Below, one piece after another: positions 1-11,475 of a stretch of DNA of 64,000 bases. Below the pieces are notes generated by a model. It was not told where the DNA came from and searched no databases. It worked only from the letters and a program-made list of their open reading frames with translations. The DNA comes from Strigops habroptila (Eukaryota; Chordata; Aves; Psittaciformes; Psittacidae): contig NC_044301.2 of the NCBI RefSeq assembly GCF_004027225.2, positions 23,320,107 through 23,384,106 on the forward strand, in the 5' to 3' direction. The translations under genes and the position numbers were made by a program. Position 1 is the first letter of the stretch; each line of letters starts with the position of its first letter.

Positions 1-2224
1 GCTAGTTATTACTGCTAGTCAGTGCTGCTTGCAGTTAGTGTTGGAGCACCTAGATAAGGTGGAATATATAGGAACTAAGAACAGATAACATAAATGCAAA
101 CAAAGAAATTTAAACCTTTTGACCTTCTTTGTACTTGTTTATTTCTGAACCAATTCTTAAGCAAATGAGCAAAAAGAGGTTGCATTTCAGTATGATTCCT
201 TTGGGGGAAAATACATTTAGAAATTTAGAAAGAAAGACCTACTTAAGCGTTTGTATTGCTTCACTTTAACATTGATGTATTTTACAAATGATGCTGCACT
301 AATCAAGCCTGGTCCTAAAATTCATCATAAATAAGACTGCATATCATAAAAGCAAAGAGGTTTTGATCTAAGCAGGAGTCTGCTGGTTCATTTTTAGAAG
401 GTCAGATTGATAGACGATATCTCACAGTCTAGACAGTGGCTCTATCAAACTAATTCTTAAACACATAGTAGTACAATGAATTATTCCTGTCTTGGAAGTA
501 TGATTTATGACCTTTCTGTCCCAGGTATTATTGCTGATTATTATCTGAGAATGGGTAGTAGCCTGCTTTTTGTTTCATTGGGTTTTGTGTTTTGTTTTGG
601 GTTTTGGTTGGTTTTATTGTTATTATTTTAAGTCAAGCTGGCTTTTAAGCAAATATATTTTATGAACCATTTAATACAGCAGATTTGTGATAAAATAAAT
701 TTCTCTTATAGCATGGTAATAAAGAGCCACTCTTCACCTTTTTTTTCTCCTAGATGTTATTGTTTAAACTAATAATCTCAGGTTGTGCAGATAAATATTT
801 GTGTGAGCTTTTGTTTTCTGGGGGGTTTTTTCACACCGATTTGTGGAAAAATGTGAGCATTTCAGAATATTAATTTATTTTGCAAAATCTACACTTGCTA
901 ATTGCCAGCTTTTCAAAAACAAATTGGTAGAATTCTTCATATGAGGCTGCATAAAAGATGGACCTATTTTGTATATCGAATATTGACTGTCCTTTAGATC
1001 TTATGTGTTTTGATTATGGAATAAACCAAAGTAGAAGAGATATAAACTAATATTTTGTATAAGCTCAGCCAGACAATACCTATGATAAAGATGTTTCATC
1101 TTATGTATGCAGAATATATGAAAAATTGTAGTTTACACATATTTTCTCAATTCAAGTGTAAAATTGGGCCCCCAGATTGCCCTGGGCCATGGTGGTTCTG
1201 TTAAAGAGGCACTATTTACCTAGCAGCTGAGTGAAAAATGATCAGAATATTAGACTCATCTAGGCCACATTAAGGAGCCATTGCATTTCCCAACAATTTT
1301 ATTCTATCTCAATATGAAAACAGAGCAATTTCAGCTCATATCAGGTTATGATTGGCAATTACAGTTGCATAATTCACCTAGTCATCTCTTTTCAGGGTCT
1401 TTATTTTCCCTCTTGGTGACGTTCCTGAGAAAGTGCCTGATAAAATTGTCATATATTATCCTGGCTTTAAAACTCATGGTGGACATGACGTTTGGGGCAT
1501 TTAAAACTATTTAGATTTTTTTTTTCTTTGTGTACAGCCACAGGAAAAATGCATAAAAGAAAAAGAAACCCAAACCAAGCACCCTGACCTCAAATCTCCA
1601 TCTCAAATTTGACATTGTTTACAGTATCTCTAATTAAAAAAAACCAACAACCAAGCTCAAAGACAGCTTTGTTTACTTTTTACTATTTTTTCTTCTCATC
1701 ATTAACTTCATGAATATTTGTTTTATCATGTCATCCCAACGAAGAACTTTCTTTAAAAAAAGAAAAAGTTTTATTTTCAGATGACTTCATAAAAACATAT
1801 CCAGATAGTGAATGTATCAGTCATTCCCATTTCAGTAAAAGTATTTGTATTTTAGCACACAGTCAATATAAGTATTGTGTTTAAAAATAAATTTGTAAGG
1901 AGAGCAGAATTAGCCCCTCTCCTGATCCCTCTCATTTTAATACAACAATGTATTAAACCCAGTGAACACAGAGACACTTATTGTTTATTATACAACTGTA
2001 AATCCAGAGTAATTTCAGTGAAGTAGGATTAGCACAGATGTTACAGAAAGAAGAGTTTTGATACTTATTGTGAAATGATGCCCTTAAGGCAAGCGCCAAC
2101 CCTTATCGGTATGGATTTGTCACTTGTAAAAGAGATGTTAGAGCATGCAAATTTACCACAGCTGTTAAACTGTACATCATGATGGTAGTGTTATAAAGCA
2201 GATAACGGAACGAATTAAGAAGGT
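1..2224. other. AT-rich non-coding DNA
   Basis: No gene or recognisable repeat seen. The only small open frames are short and lack protein-like composition. A T/G-rich low-complexity run lies near 565-625. It is probably intergenic flank of the IRX3 locus. Confidence 0.6.
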
Positions 2225-2440
2225 GGGAGTACACCACTGGTGGAAAAATTTTTCTTTGGCTGGTCCCCCATGGCCACCAGCGTCCTCAATGTGTTGCTGC
2301 ACCCTGTAGCGGTTATTCTGCTAATGCAAATTTGTGTGTGCATTGCCATGGTAGTGACTTGTTATTGGATGAGGCAGATGAAACTCTGCATTGACAAAGA
2401 GGTGCAAGGACTGAGCCTGGCCAAACGCCTCCTACCATAG
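2225..2440 (+). pseudogene. ERV env transmembrane-subunit tail (fragment)
   Basis: A 66-codon open frame (2240-2440) reads like the C-terminal end of a retroviral envelope transmembrane subunit. A Trp-containing approach region leads into a hydrophobic stretch of about 22 residues (roughly residues 23-45, rich in Val, Leu, Ile and Met, with Cys near its end), followed by a short basic tail and a stop. No surface subunit, fusion peptide or upstream env is visible, so this is only the 3' stub of an env. An LTR-like block with a TATA box and polyadenylation signal follows on the same strand, as expected for env followed by a 3' LTR. This element is distinct from the env-less ERV family in the rest of the window. 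The identification rests on hydrophobicity and context, not on a family signature. Confidence 0.4.
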
Positions 2441-2631
2441 TCAAGGGCAAGACTGGGTTGGCCTTTGTGTTTGCCACCAAGAAGGACTTTTAGCTCCGCT
2501 GCTGGCTGCAACCCAGTAGGCGTTGAGCGGTGAGGACATATGTCATGCCAGACCTTGATGTGAGGGATGGCCTCCTCTGTTATAAGAGGGCCATCCAGGA
2601 GGGAAGGGTAGGCCAGGCTGCCTGCGTTTGG

Positions 2632-2790
2632 CACGAATCACAGAACACTGAAGGTTGGAAGGGACCTCTTGAGATGATCTGGTCCAAACCTCCTGCTCAA
2701 GCAGGGTCACCTGAAAGCAGACTGCCCAGGACTGTATCCAGCGGGCCTTTGACTTTCTCCACAGATGGAGACGATTGGTTTGACTCAGAG
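2632..2790 (-). repeat. CR1 LINE 3'-end fragment
   Basis: The stretch starts with the complement of a CR1 tail (an 'aatcacagaa...ggttggaagggacctct' type segment) and continues through the 'gatc/gatgatctggtcc' and 'ctgctcaagcagggtcac' segments typical of avian CR1 3' ends in reverse orientation. It is short, and its distal part has been duplicated together with neighbouring LTR-like sequence. Confidence 0.6.
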
Positions 2791-3044
2791 ATGGACCCCA
2801 CATGCACCACGCAGTGGTATGTGTTAGACGGATCTAACGATAAGGAATTGGTCCATGGTGGCCCCCTGCCCAAGCAGGGTCACCTAAAGCAGACTGCCTA
2901 GGACCGTATCCAGGGGGGTTTTGACTTTCTCCACAGATGGAGATGATTGGTTTGACTCGGAGATGGTCCACACACGGACCACGCAGTGGTATGTGTTATA
3001 TGGGTCTAACACTGTGGAATTGGTCCATGGTGGACCACCCTGAT
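2699..3044. repeat. Tandem duplication, about 173 bp x 2
   Basis: Unit 1 starts at 2699 and unit 2 at 2872; both begin 'aagcagggtcacct' and run through 'ctttctccacagatggaga', 'cacgcagtggtatgtgtta' and 'ggaattggtccatggtgg'. The units have diverged by scattered substitutions. The duplicated block joins CR1-derived DNA to non-CR1 DNA, so the duplication came after the CR1 insertion. Confidence 0.85.
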
Positions 3045-3050
3045 CATCTA

Positions 3051-3185
3051 GAATGAGTGTGCATGGCAAAGAGCCAACAAGGCCATTCCTCCTGGCGCAG
3101 ACTGGCCCCCTGCGTCAGAATGAGTGTGCGCGGGAAAAGAGCCAACAAGGCCATTCCTCCTGATATAGGCTGGCCCCCTGAGTCA
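3051..3185. repeat. Tandem duplication, 67-68 bp x 2 plus a partial third
   Basis: Units start at 3051 and 3118 ('gaatgagtgtgc...'), with a truncated third start at 3186. They share 'gagccaacaaggccattcct' and 'ctggccccctg'. They lie directly upstream of a TATA box, the usual place for duplicated enhancers in a retroviral U3. Confidence 0.85.
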
Positions 3186-3207
3186 GGATGAGTCTGCACT
3201 TTTGACA

Positions 3208-3214
3208 TATAAAA
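3208..3214 (+). promoter_or_regulatory. TATA box of the LTR-like block
   Basis: TATAAAA followed by a GC-rich 'gcccgggg' start region and placed just after the 67-bp repeats. Whether it is active is unknown. Confidence 0.45.
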
Positions 3215-3567
3215 AGCCCGGGGTTCAAGAGAGATCGAGGAGGAGGCAGATCCAACTACCACCAAGGTCGACATTGCCTCCACGGGGATGCCTGCTAAAG
3301 TAGTGCCTGCCACGCCGTTTCTTCACGATGCACCTCAGAGATGGCCTCCTGGTCATTGGACAAGTGTGTGGGTCGGTAAGAATCTGTGCCTAATCTATTC
3401 TTTGTTAGCCTTTAGTTATCTCTCTTTCTAGCTTGTTATATCTCTGGATCTTGTAATAAACTTTCTAGCAGTTTGGTGTGTGTGTGTGCATGGCTTACAT
3501 CCTTCTCCACCTGGAATCCTTCGATCCCTGGAACAGGCGGGCTTCCAGTGGCACACTCAGTAAGTGG

Positions 3568-6500
3568 AGCAAAGCAAAATAAAAGCTTGGGAAGAAAATA
3601 GGGAGGACAGAGCACATATGCTGCTTCTAATCCTCTTTTTCTTCTGCTTCTTTCTATTCTTCTTGCTGGAAGAAGGGACTTGGACTCTCTTAAGCCATGC
3701 ATGCACAAAAAGGACTTTATTTTTAACTCACATTGGACTAGGCAGCTACAGTTTTAACATGTTGGCTGACTGTGATAACCCAGAGGGGGGAGCTTAGGGA
3801 TTATCTTGACCAGTAAATGCCTGTTAAAACTGCTACTGCTTGAACTAACTCTTGTTAAAATATCAGTATGGACAACGTGTTTTTAAAACCACACACCTGT
3901 ACTCCTAATGACAGCAAGGCCTTGGCGGAGGAAGTGATTCACAGAACCACTGCTCCCTGCTCTTTCCACCCACTCAGCATTTGATTATAGTGTATTTTCT
4001 CCTGTTCAAACATGTATGGGGCTGCCAACCCTGTGATTTTTTTGGTACCAGGCTTTTAAGCTAATCAGGAGCATAGCTTGTCTTTGTTTACCACCCAGTG
4101 AAAGGGCTGGATTTTCATAAGAGCTCAGGATTCAGCAGCAGCCGGGGCACGATTTGACATGTGCTTAAATAGCATCCCCAAAAAAGCCAATTTTTCCCAT
4201 CCTGCTCTTGCCTTGCACTGCACTACAGGGGATGGGGAAAGGTGGTAGGGTTTTCTAGCCCTTAGACATGTAATCTGAGAGCAAAGGCCTCAATTTCTCT
4301 CACTCTTCCCTTCTAATTCTACCAGCTGAAGTACTACTTTTCACAGGATGAATTGCTGGTACTCCTACATATGCAAGCTAAAAGCAGCAACTGAGTCTTC
4401 TAGTCTGTAACTGTCTTAGACAGTGCTGACATTAATATTCCTAATGGTAAAGCTTTTATTTTAGTTTCTGTTCCATAGTGTAAGATATATTCCTCGTTCT
4501 CTAGTTACTGATATATTTCTAATGTGCCCAGCAGGTAACTTTTGGAGTCGCGTTAGGTCAAGCTTACTTTTAAAAAGGGAAGAAGGGTGAAGGGAGTAAA
4601 GGATGAAAACTGTTAGTCTCTTATGTCTTGCAGTCTTAGCTTTATTCAGTATTTCTGAGTGGGTTTTGGGAGCCCACGGTAATTTCTTTAGTAAAGCCCG
4701 TTTACCAAAACTGCCACTAGTTTCTTTTGTCACAGCTTTTATATCTCTGCTGAAGTTCCCAGGGAACCAAAACTCTTGTGTTGAAGGAGGCATATGGTAT
4801 TGCTGATGAAGACAGAGATGATAGTGAGGAAGTAGTCAATCTTCCTCCACGTTATGGGCTATCCACCAAAATTTTCCTATGGCCAAGAAGCACAGGGCAG
4901 GTATGTACCCTGGAGACATAGGCAGAAGCTTGCAGGTGTAAGGTGATGGAAGCAGCCATGGGGGATCTTGGTTTTGCAGTACCCGATAGAATTGGAGTGA
5001 GCACACAGCTGCATCCCAGTGTAGTCCTGGAATACCATTTTTGGCAGTTCTTTCTGACTTACAGCATCCCACATCTGGATATCTGAATTACCCAGAAGGT
5101 TTTCCACCAACACAGTCCTGGTGCTAGACATGTAATGTGGTTTTAGAATGGGAGCTATAATTAATCTACTTATCAGCATTATGAAGCTCAAGTGCCACAG
5201 GTTGGCCATCCCCATGCTGGAGGGTAGGATTGGCTTTCTTACCTTGTTCCATATGTATCACCACTGCTAAGGCTGTGCCTGAGCATATCTTCCTGCTAAG
5301 ATGAGGGTGTAGAGGGATTCGGCCAGGTCAGCTGATTTGAGGCAACTTGGAGTAGGAGTCACAGCAGCCAGCATACTGAGTAAGGAAAATATAGGAGGTG
5401 CTAGAGAAAGCCCTTCTGGATTTGTGCTCTTCTTGGGAGTCTGTGCCTAATGGAGATCCTAAGTCAGAGCAGGATTTAAATCTCCTGACCTTGAGGCCCA
5501 AAGTAGCAGAGCAGGGTTAACCCTCCATGAAACCTAGCCTCAAGAGAAGGCAGACGCATGTCCAGTCTTGTATAAAATACACCGACCATTCGAGTGCTCT
5601 TCTGAAGTGAGTGAGATGTGGCATCTACTTGGCTGGAGGGGTTCAAATTTACATCGGGACTGTCCTAACTAGCAGCTATGCCTTATTCTGGTGTGAGTGG
5701 CATGTTGTTCTTTATCTTTGTGTTCAGTGCAGTGCTAGGGGAGGGAGTCGAAGACAAAGAATGGCTCATCTCAATGTAGCCTGGATTGGTGATACAGTTT
5801 CCTTTGGCTCTTTAGTCTAATTGAGTTTGTGGTCTTAATCCGATGTTTGCAATATGGAAAAACAACTCCATTATTTAACAAATTAAACTTCCAGCAGTGA
5901 GCAGTAATGACTACAGAGGTCTGTTTTCTCACCATACCCTCACTAAGTCATGACTGCTCCTCTAGCCCCTAACTCATGGCCAAAATCTAGGATGAAGTAC
6001 TGTAGGTGTAGCTGTGCTGATGCTGGTGTATTTCCCAGGATGGAATGAGGTTTGTGAATGTCAGTACTATCTGCTCCTCAGCACCATTTTTATGAGTACC
6101 TAGAGGCTTCATCTGAGATCAGGGCCTTGACATGTTGGACAAAAAAAGTAATTAGAGGTTGGCTCATATGAAGTTCTAAAGCAGCAAGACAGGCAAAAGT
6201 AAGAAGAGGAACAGAACAGTGGAATGATTTATCCAGGGTCATGGGGCAGGTCAGTGGCAAAGCTAAGATCAGAGTCTGTATCTCTTGGTTTCTGCCAAGC
6301 TATCATGTAGAACATGTCCACACAAAAGGAAAGTTTTAGATATACACATGGAAATTGCAGTTCACTAGTATTGGAAATATTTCCATTTAGAACAGGACTA
6401 TTAAAAATTAACCTTAATAGCCCTTCTTTTCTGCTGTCATTTGGTTCCTCAGTATGTTTGAAAACTTTGTACAATACACCAGCTCTTCATGTTGGGGCTT

Positions 6501-7784
6501 TCCTCTGCTTGTTAATGATACGGGGGCTTCTACAGGATAGCAACCTCTTATGATAGCAACCTTTTATTTGCCCACATCTTCAGTGAAATGACAGATAATG
6601 GGAGGAAGTCAGATGTGTTTAAAATATACTTAATTTTAACAGCACTGAGACGCTTAACTTGTCAGCAATCCAATTATTAATCAGATTAATGGACTTATAT
6701 AAATCCACTGCATCCTTAGGACAATTGCCTGGTTTACATTTCATGCATACAGAATAAGGTTTCTCATGAGCTATGAGAACTTCAATATGAAAACTAAAAC
6801 TGAGGAGTAATCCTTAGCTTTCTCTGCTACCACACCTTGCATGCAAGAATGCTGATCAGTATCTGTGTAGGAGCATCATTTAATTAGTTTTTTTCACTTG
6901 GGAGCTTAATGCTATTGAAGGAAATCCATCAGCATTTAATTAAAGACTAAATACAGTCAGTCTTTCTACCCACTTAGAAGTATATTTGATACCTAGACAG
7001 CCAAAAAGGATATGAGTGGTAACAACATTAGAGAAGGTTTTGTAAGAGAATGGGAATCTAATTTGTAACTGGAAATTAAATTTATATCTGAGATTTTTAA
7101 AAACCATTTAAAAGATATTGAAACCCATGTGTAGGAGGAAGTAATGGGAATAAGTCATCCAGTTAGGTCTTTAGCTTTCTAGGAGAAAAAAATTTTTCAA
7201 AATAATTTTTTAAGTTTCTGGTTTTAGTCCAGGGGTGCTCCAAGCCCCTGGAACATAGTGCAATGAAAGAAAAGCACTTCATACTGCAGCATTTTCCTGT
7301 TGGCTTCATACACAACTTGACATGCCCGTTTGTGATTGAGCAATGCTGTACTCTGTGTGCAAAGTTTAATTCTAATATTATACTTTATAAACTAGGACTT
7401 TTTAAATTAATTTTGTAAAACACATTTTCAAAAGGAAACTGAGAAACAAATAATGCGTGAGTTCTCACTCCCACAAAGAAGGCAGGTCCAATGCAAATCA
7501 TATGAAAGTAAAAAATTAATATGTTTCAGTTAATTTTAGACCAGGTCTGGAGATCAGTGTGTTCAGAATAGAACAACATAGAAGTCATTAATGTAAATGT
7601 CACAATAGCATTTTCCCCTTTAGCGTTTGAGTGGGGATCATGAACAAATGAAATTATCAGAGGCTTTAATATTGATTTAAGAAGGTTCAGGCAGGGGCTC
7701 GAAGGACTGCTTAATATTAAGCACATGCATAAATGCTCTCCAGAAGGATTCCTTTTTTTTTTTTTTTTTTTTATCAGACACTAT
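3568..7784. other. Non-coding DNA, no gene seen
   Basis: No convincing coding region. Small open frames at 4877-5215 (minus) and 5611-5820 (plus) have no recognisable motif. A long T run (about 7752-7773) lies just left of ERV copy 1. Confidence 0.6.
6640..6965. promoter_or_regulatory. Candidate conserved regulatory element (homeodomain-site rich)
   Basis: This stretch has an unusual density of TAAT/ATTA cores ('caattattaatcagattaatgg', 'catttaattag', 'catttaattaaag'), which are typical binding sites of homeodomain proteins. It is free of repeats and open frames. Conservation cannot be seen from one sequence, so this is only a candidate enhancer of the IRX3 neighbourhood. Confidence 0.25.
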
Positions 7785-8349
7785 TGCCATGGTTGAAGCC
7801 AAGCCAGTAACTCAGAACAATGCAGCCGCTCGCTCACTCCCCACCTTCTTACTCCCCCCGCTCCCGGAGGGATGGGGAGGAGAATCAAAAGAATGTAACT
7901 CCCACGGGTTGAGATAAGAACAGTCCAGTAACTAAGGTATAATACAAAACCACTACTGCTACCACCAATAATAATAATGATAAGGGAAATAACAAGGGGA
8001 GAGGATGCAATTGCTCACCACCCACCGACCGATACCCAGCCTGACCCCAGCAGCGATCTGTGCCTTCTGGGTAACACCCCCAGTTTATATACTGGGCATG
8101 ACATGCTGTGGTATGGAATACCCCTTTGGCTAGTTTGGGTCAGGTGTCCTGTCTCTGCTTTCTCCCGGCTTCCCCTCCTCCCTGGCAAAGCATGAGACTG
8201 AGAAAGTCCTTGCTCAGAGCAAACATTACTTAGCAACAACTAAAACCATGGGTGTTATCAGCGTTGTTCCCAGGCTGAAAGTCAAAAACACAGCACTGCA
8301 CCAGCTACTAAGAAGGAGAAAAATGACTGCTATAGCTGAACCCAGGACG
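7785..8349 (-). repeat. 3' LTR of ERV copy 1
   Basis: Matches the other LTRs of the family from the U3 edge (complement of 'gctgaacccaggac' near 8348) to the U5 edge (complement of 'tgccatggttgaagcc' at 7785). The usual TGTCGTGG/CCAGGACA edges have point changes here. About 565 bp. Confidence 0.9.
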
Positions 8350-8773
8350 GTATCCACCCCTTATTCCATACCATTCACGTCATGCTCAGATCCCACATTT
8401 TTCAATATACCATCGCTTTTGTCTCATATATATATATATACACACACCCACACACAAAGAGAGAGATATCATTCCTTAGTCCATGGACCAATCCCTATAA
8501 AGTTGCTGAATTCATCCAGTCCATGATGTCAGGCTCCATCTCTCGTAAAAGTCTCTCAGGGCAGGAGGGACGATGTGTAGTGTTGGGTTGTTGCCTGCTG
8601 ATGACACCTCCAAACTTGTCTGGTCACTGCTGAGCTCGTCTGGTTTCCTCAAAATTCATTCTTTGTTGGGGTGGTGATCAGAGGGAAGTCAGGGTCAGTT
8701 TCTGGTGACCTGAAGATATCTAGCTGGTGGGCTATAAAAGTGTTATAGAGCAGGCAACAGCGTAAAATTATGT
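8350..8773 (-). other. ERV copy 1 pol-LTR spacer
   Basis: Non-coding segment between the end of pol and the 3' LTR. It has a (TA)n(CA)n(GA)n microsatellite at about 8425-8466 and a purine-rich stretch on the minus strand next to the LTR (around 8350-8365) that is the likely polypurine tract. The same segment occurs in copies 4 and 5, so it is a native part of the element and stands where an env would be. Confidence 0.7.
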
Positions 8774-11475
8774 TCATTGGCTGTTTTCCCCCAAAATTAA
8801 ATCCCCTTGAGGTACACATTGGACTTCCCCATCTTCCCGCATTACCCACCAAGTATATCCAGGTCCCTGAGCAAAGGCAACCCCACGAGTGGGTTTGCCT
8901 TTACCTGAAGCAGGAATAACCCAGACTGTCTTCCCCAACAAATTCTTTATGTGCACCACAGGAACTTTATCCCCCTCTACAGTACGTAAAAGTTCTGATT
9001 GGGCTGGGCCAGCCCTGTTGGCAGATCCCCTTGTGTTGACCAACCAGGTGGCCTTTGGTAAATGTGTATCCCAGTGTTTGAAAGTCCCACCACCCATTGC
9101 TCTCAGTGTAGTTTTTAACAGCCCATTGTACCATTGGATTTTCCCAGAGGCTGGTGCATGGTAGGGGATGTGATATACCCACTCAATGCCATGCTCTTTG
9201 GCCCAAGTGTCTATAAGGTTGTTCCGGAAATGAGTCCCATTGTCTGACTCAGTTCTCTCTGGGGTGCCGTGTCACCACAAGACTTGTTTCTCAAGGCCCA
9301 GGATAGTGTTCCGGGCAGTGGCATGGGGCACAGTGTATGTTTCCAGCCATGCGGTGGTTGCTTCCACCAATGTAAGCACATAGCGCTTGCCCTGGCGGGT
9401 TGGTGGGAGTGTGATATAGTCAATCTGCCAGGCCTCTCCATACTTGTACTTCAGCCATCGTCCTCCATACCAGAGAGGCTTTAACTGCTTGGCTTGCTTA
9501 ATTGCAGCACGTTTCACATTCATGAATAACCTGGGCAATAATGTCCATCGTTAAGTCCACCTCTCGATCACAAGCCCATATATATGTTACATCTCTGCCT
9601 TGATGGCTTGAGGTGTCATGGGCCCACTGGGCTAAAAATAATTCACCCTTATGTTGCCAATCTAAGTCCATCTGAGCCACTTCAATCTTAGCAGCTTTAT
9701 CCACTTGCTGGTTGTTCTGGTGTTCCTCAGTGGCCTGACTCTTGGGTACATGAGCATCTACGTGGTGTACCTTCACCACCAGGTTCTGCACCTGGGCAGT
9801 GATATCTTGCCACAGTGCAGCAGCCCAGGTGGGTTTACTTCTGCATTGCCAGTTGCTCTGCTTCCATTGCTGCAACCACCCCCACAGGGCATTTGCCACC
9901 ATCCATGAGTCAGTATAGAGATAAAGTACTGGCCATTTTTCTCGTTCAGCAATGTCCAAGGCCAGCTGGATGGGTTTCACCTCTGCAAACTGACTCAATT
10001 CACTCTCTCCTTCACCAGTTTCTGCAACTTGATGCAGGGGACACCACGCAGCTGCCTTCCATCTCCAATGCTTTCCCACAATACAGCAGAATCCAGCAGT
10101 ACAGAGCACATTTTTCACATCTGGCCCGGCCGGACTGGTCCAAGGGCTACTGCATGAACTATCTCTCATTTAATTTGTTCAAAGGCTTGTTGTTGCTCAG
10201 GGCCCCATTTGAAATCATTCTTCTTCCGCATCAAGTGATAGCGCTTACAGTCAGACTGTAATTTGGTATGTGCATTCTCCAGAACCCCACAACACCTAAA
10301 AAAGCTTGTGTTTCTTTCTTGTTAGTTGGTGGAGACATTGCTGTTATCTTGTTGATCACATCTGTGGGGATCTGGCGACGTCCATCTTGCCATTTTATTC
10401 CCCAAAATTGAATGTCCTGTGCAGGTCCCTTGACCTTACTCCATTTTGTGGCAAAACCAGCCTTCAGGAGGATTTGGATTATCTTCCTCCCTTTCTCAAA
10501 AACTTCTCCTGTATCACCCCACACGATAATGTCTTCAATGTACTGCAGGTGTTCTGGAGCTTGCCCCTGTTCCAGTGCAGTCTGGATCAGTCCATGGCAG
10601 ATGGTAGGGCTGTGTTTCCACCCCTGGGGCAGTCGGTTCCAAGTGTACTGGACGCCCCTCCAAGTGAAAGCAAACTGTGGCCTGCATTCTGCTGCCAAAG
10701 GGATTGAGAAAAATGCATTGGCAATATCATTTGTGGCATCCCCCTTGGTTGCCTTTGACTCCAGTTCATACTGAAGTTCTAGCATGTCCGGTACGGCAGC
10801 ACTCAACAGTGGCGTGACTTCGTTCAGGCCACAATAGTCTACTGTTAGTCTCCACTCTCCATCAGACTTTTGCACTGGCCATATGGGGCTATTAAAGGGT
10901 GAGCGGGTCCTGCTGATCACTCCTTGGCTCTCCAGTCTACAGATCAGCTTATGGATGGGAATCAGGGAGTCTCGGTTGGTGCGATTTTGCTGACGGTGCA
11001 CTGCTGTGGTCGCAACTGGCACTTGTTGTTCTTCAACCTTCAGCAACCCCATAACAGAACGATCGTCTGAGAGTCCAGGCAAGGTGGACAGCTGCTTAAT
11101 TTCCTCTGTCTCCAAGGCAGTGATACCAACAGCCCATCTATACCCTTTTGGGTCTTTGAAGTACCCTCTCCTGAGATAATCTATGTCAAGGATGCATGGA
11201 GCCCCTGGACCAGTCACGATGGGGTGCTTTTGCCACTTCCTCCCAGTCAGGCTGATTTCAGCCTCCAGTACAGTCAACTCTCGGGATCCTCCTGTCACTC
11301 CAGAAATAGAAATGGGTTTCACCCCTTGATACCCTGATGACATCAGGTTACACTGTGCACCGATATCTACTAGAGCCTTATGCTCCTGTGGTACTAATGT
11401 GCTAGGCCATCTGATCCACACAGCCCAGTAAACCCAATTGTCCCTCTCCTCCACCTGGCTGGAGGCAGGGCCCCT
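8774..11475 (-). pseudogene. ERV copy 1 pro-pol (protease, RT, RNase H, integrase)
   Basis: The protease-RT part is one long open frame (10231-11475). The protease active site reads Asp-Ile-Gly where functional retropepsins have Asp-Thr/Ser-Gly. RT shows the 'LPQGW' and 'SPTICHG' blocks, and its catalytic box is Tyr-Ile-Glu-Asp (10531-10542) in place of Tyr-Ile-Asp-Asp. RNase H follows in another frame (about 9600-10169). Integrase has the His-His-Cys-Cys zinc region and the first core Asp near 9440; a TGA from an arginine CGA lies near 9272. At the expected third catalytic position (9134-9136) there is Gln in place of Glu. The protein ends with a Gly-Glu-Asn-type tail at 8774. The enzyme set is inactive in several independent places. 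Confidence 0.85.

Larger units (their letters stand above)
2699..3567 (+). mobile_element. LTR-like block (U3 repeats, TATA, poly(A) signal)
   Basis: The order is retroviral: an env tail upstream, repeated U3-like units, a TATA box (TATAAAA at 3208-3214), then about 245 bp to an AATAAA at 3455-3460, a TG-rich stretch after it (3475-3490) and a possible CA end near 3566. The left edge is obscured by the CR1 fragment and tandem duplications, and I found no second LTR or target-site duplication. It differs in sequence from the LTRs of the ERV-L-like copies elsewhere in the window. Confidence 0.5.

Noticed and set aside
4877..5215. 112-codon minus-strand open frame
   Set aside because: No recognisable motif, overlaps another frame of similar size, and lacks coding-like composition.
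8425..8466. TA/CA/GA microsatellite as an independent locus feature
   Set aside because: The same microsatellite occurs at the matching place in copies 4 and 5, so it is part of the ERV.
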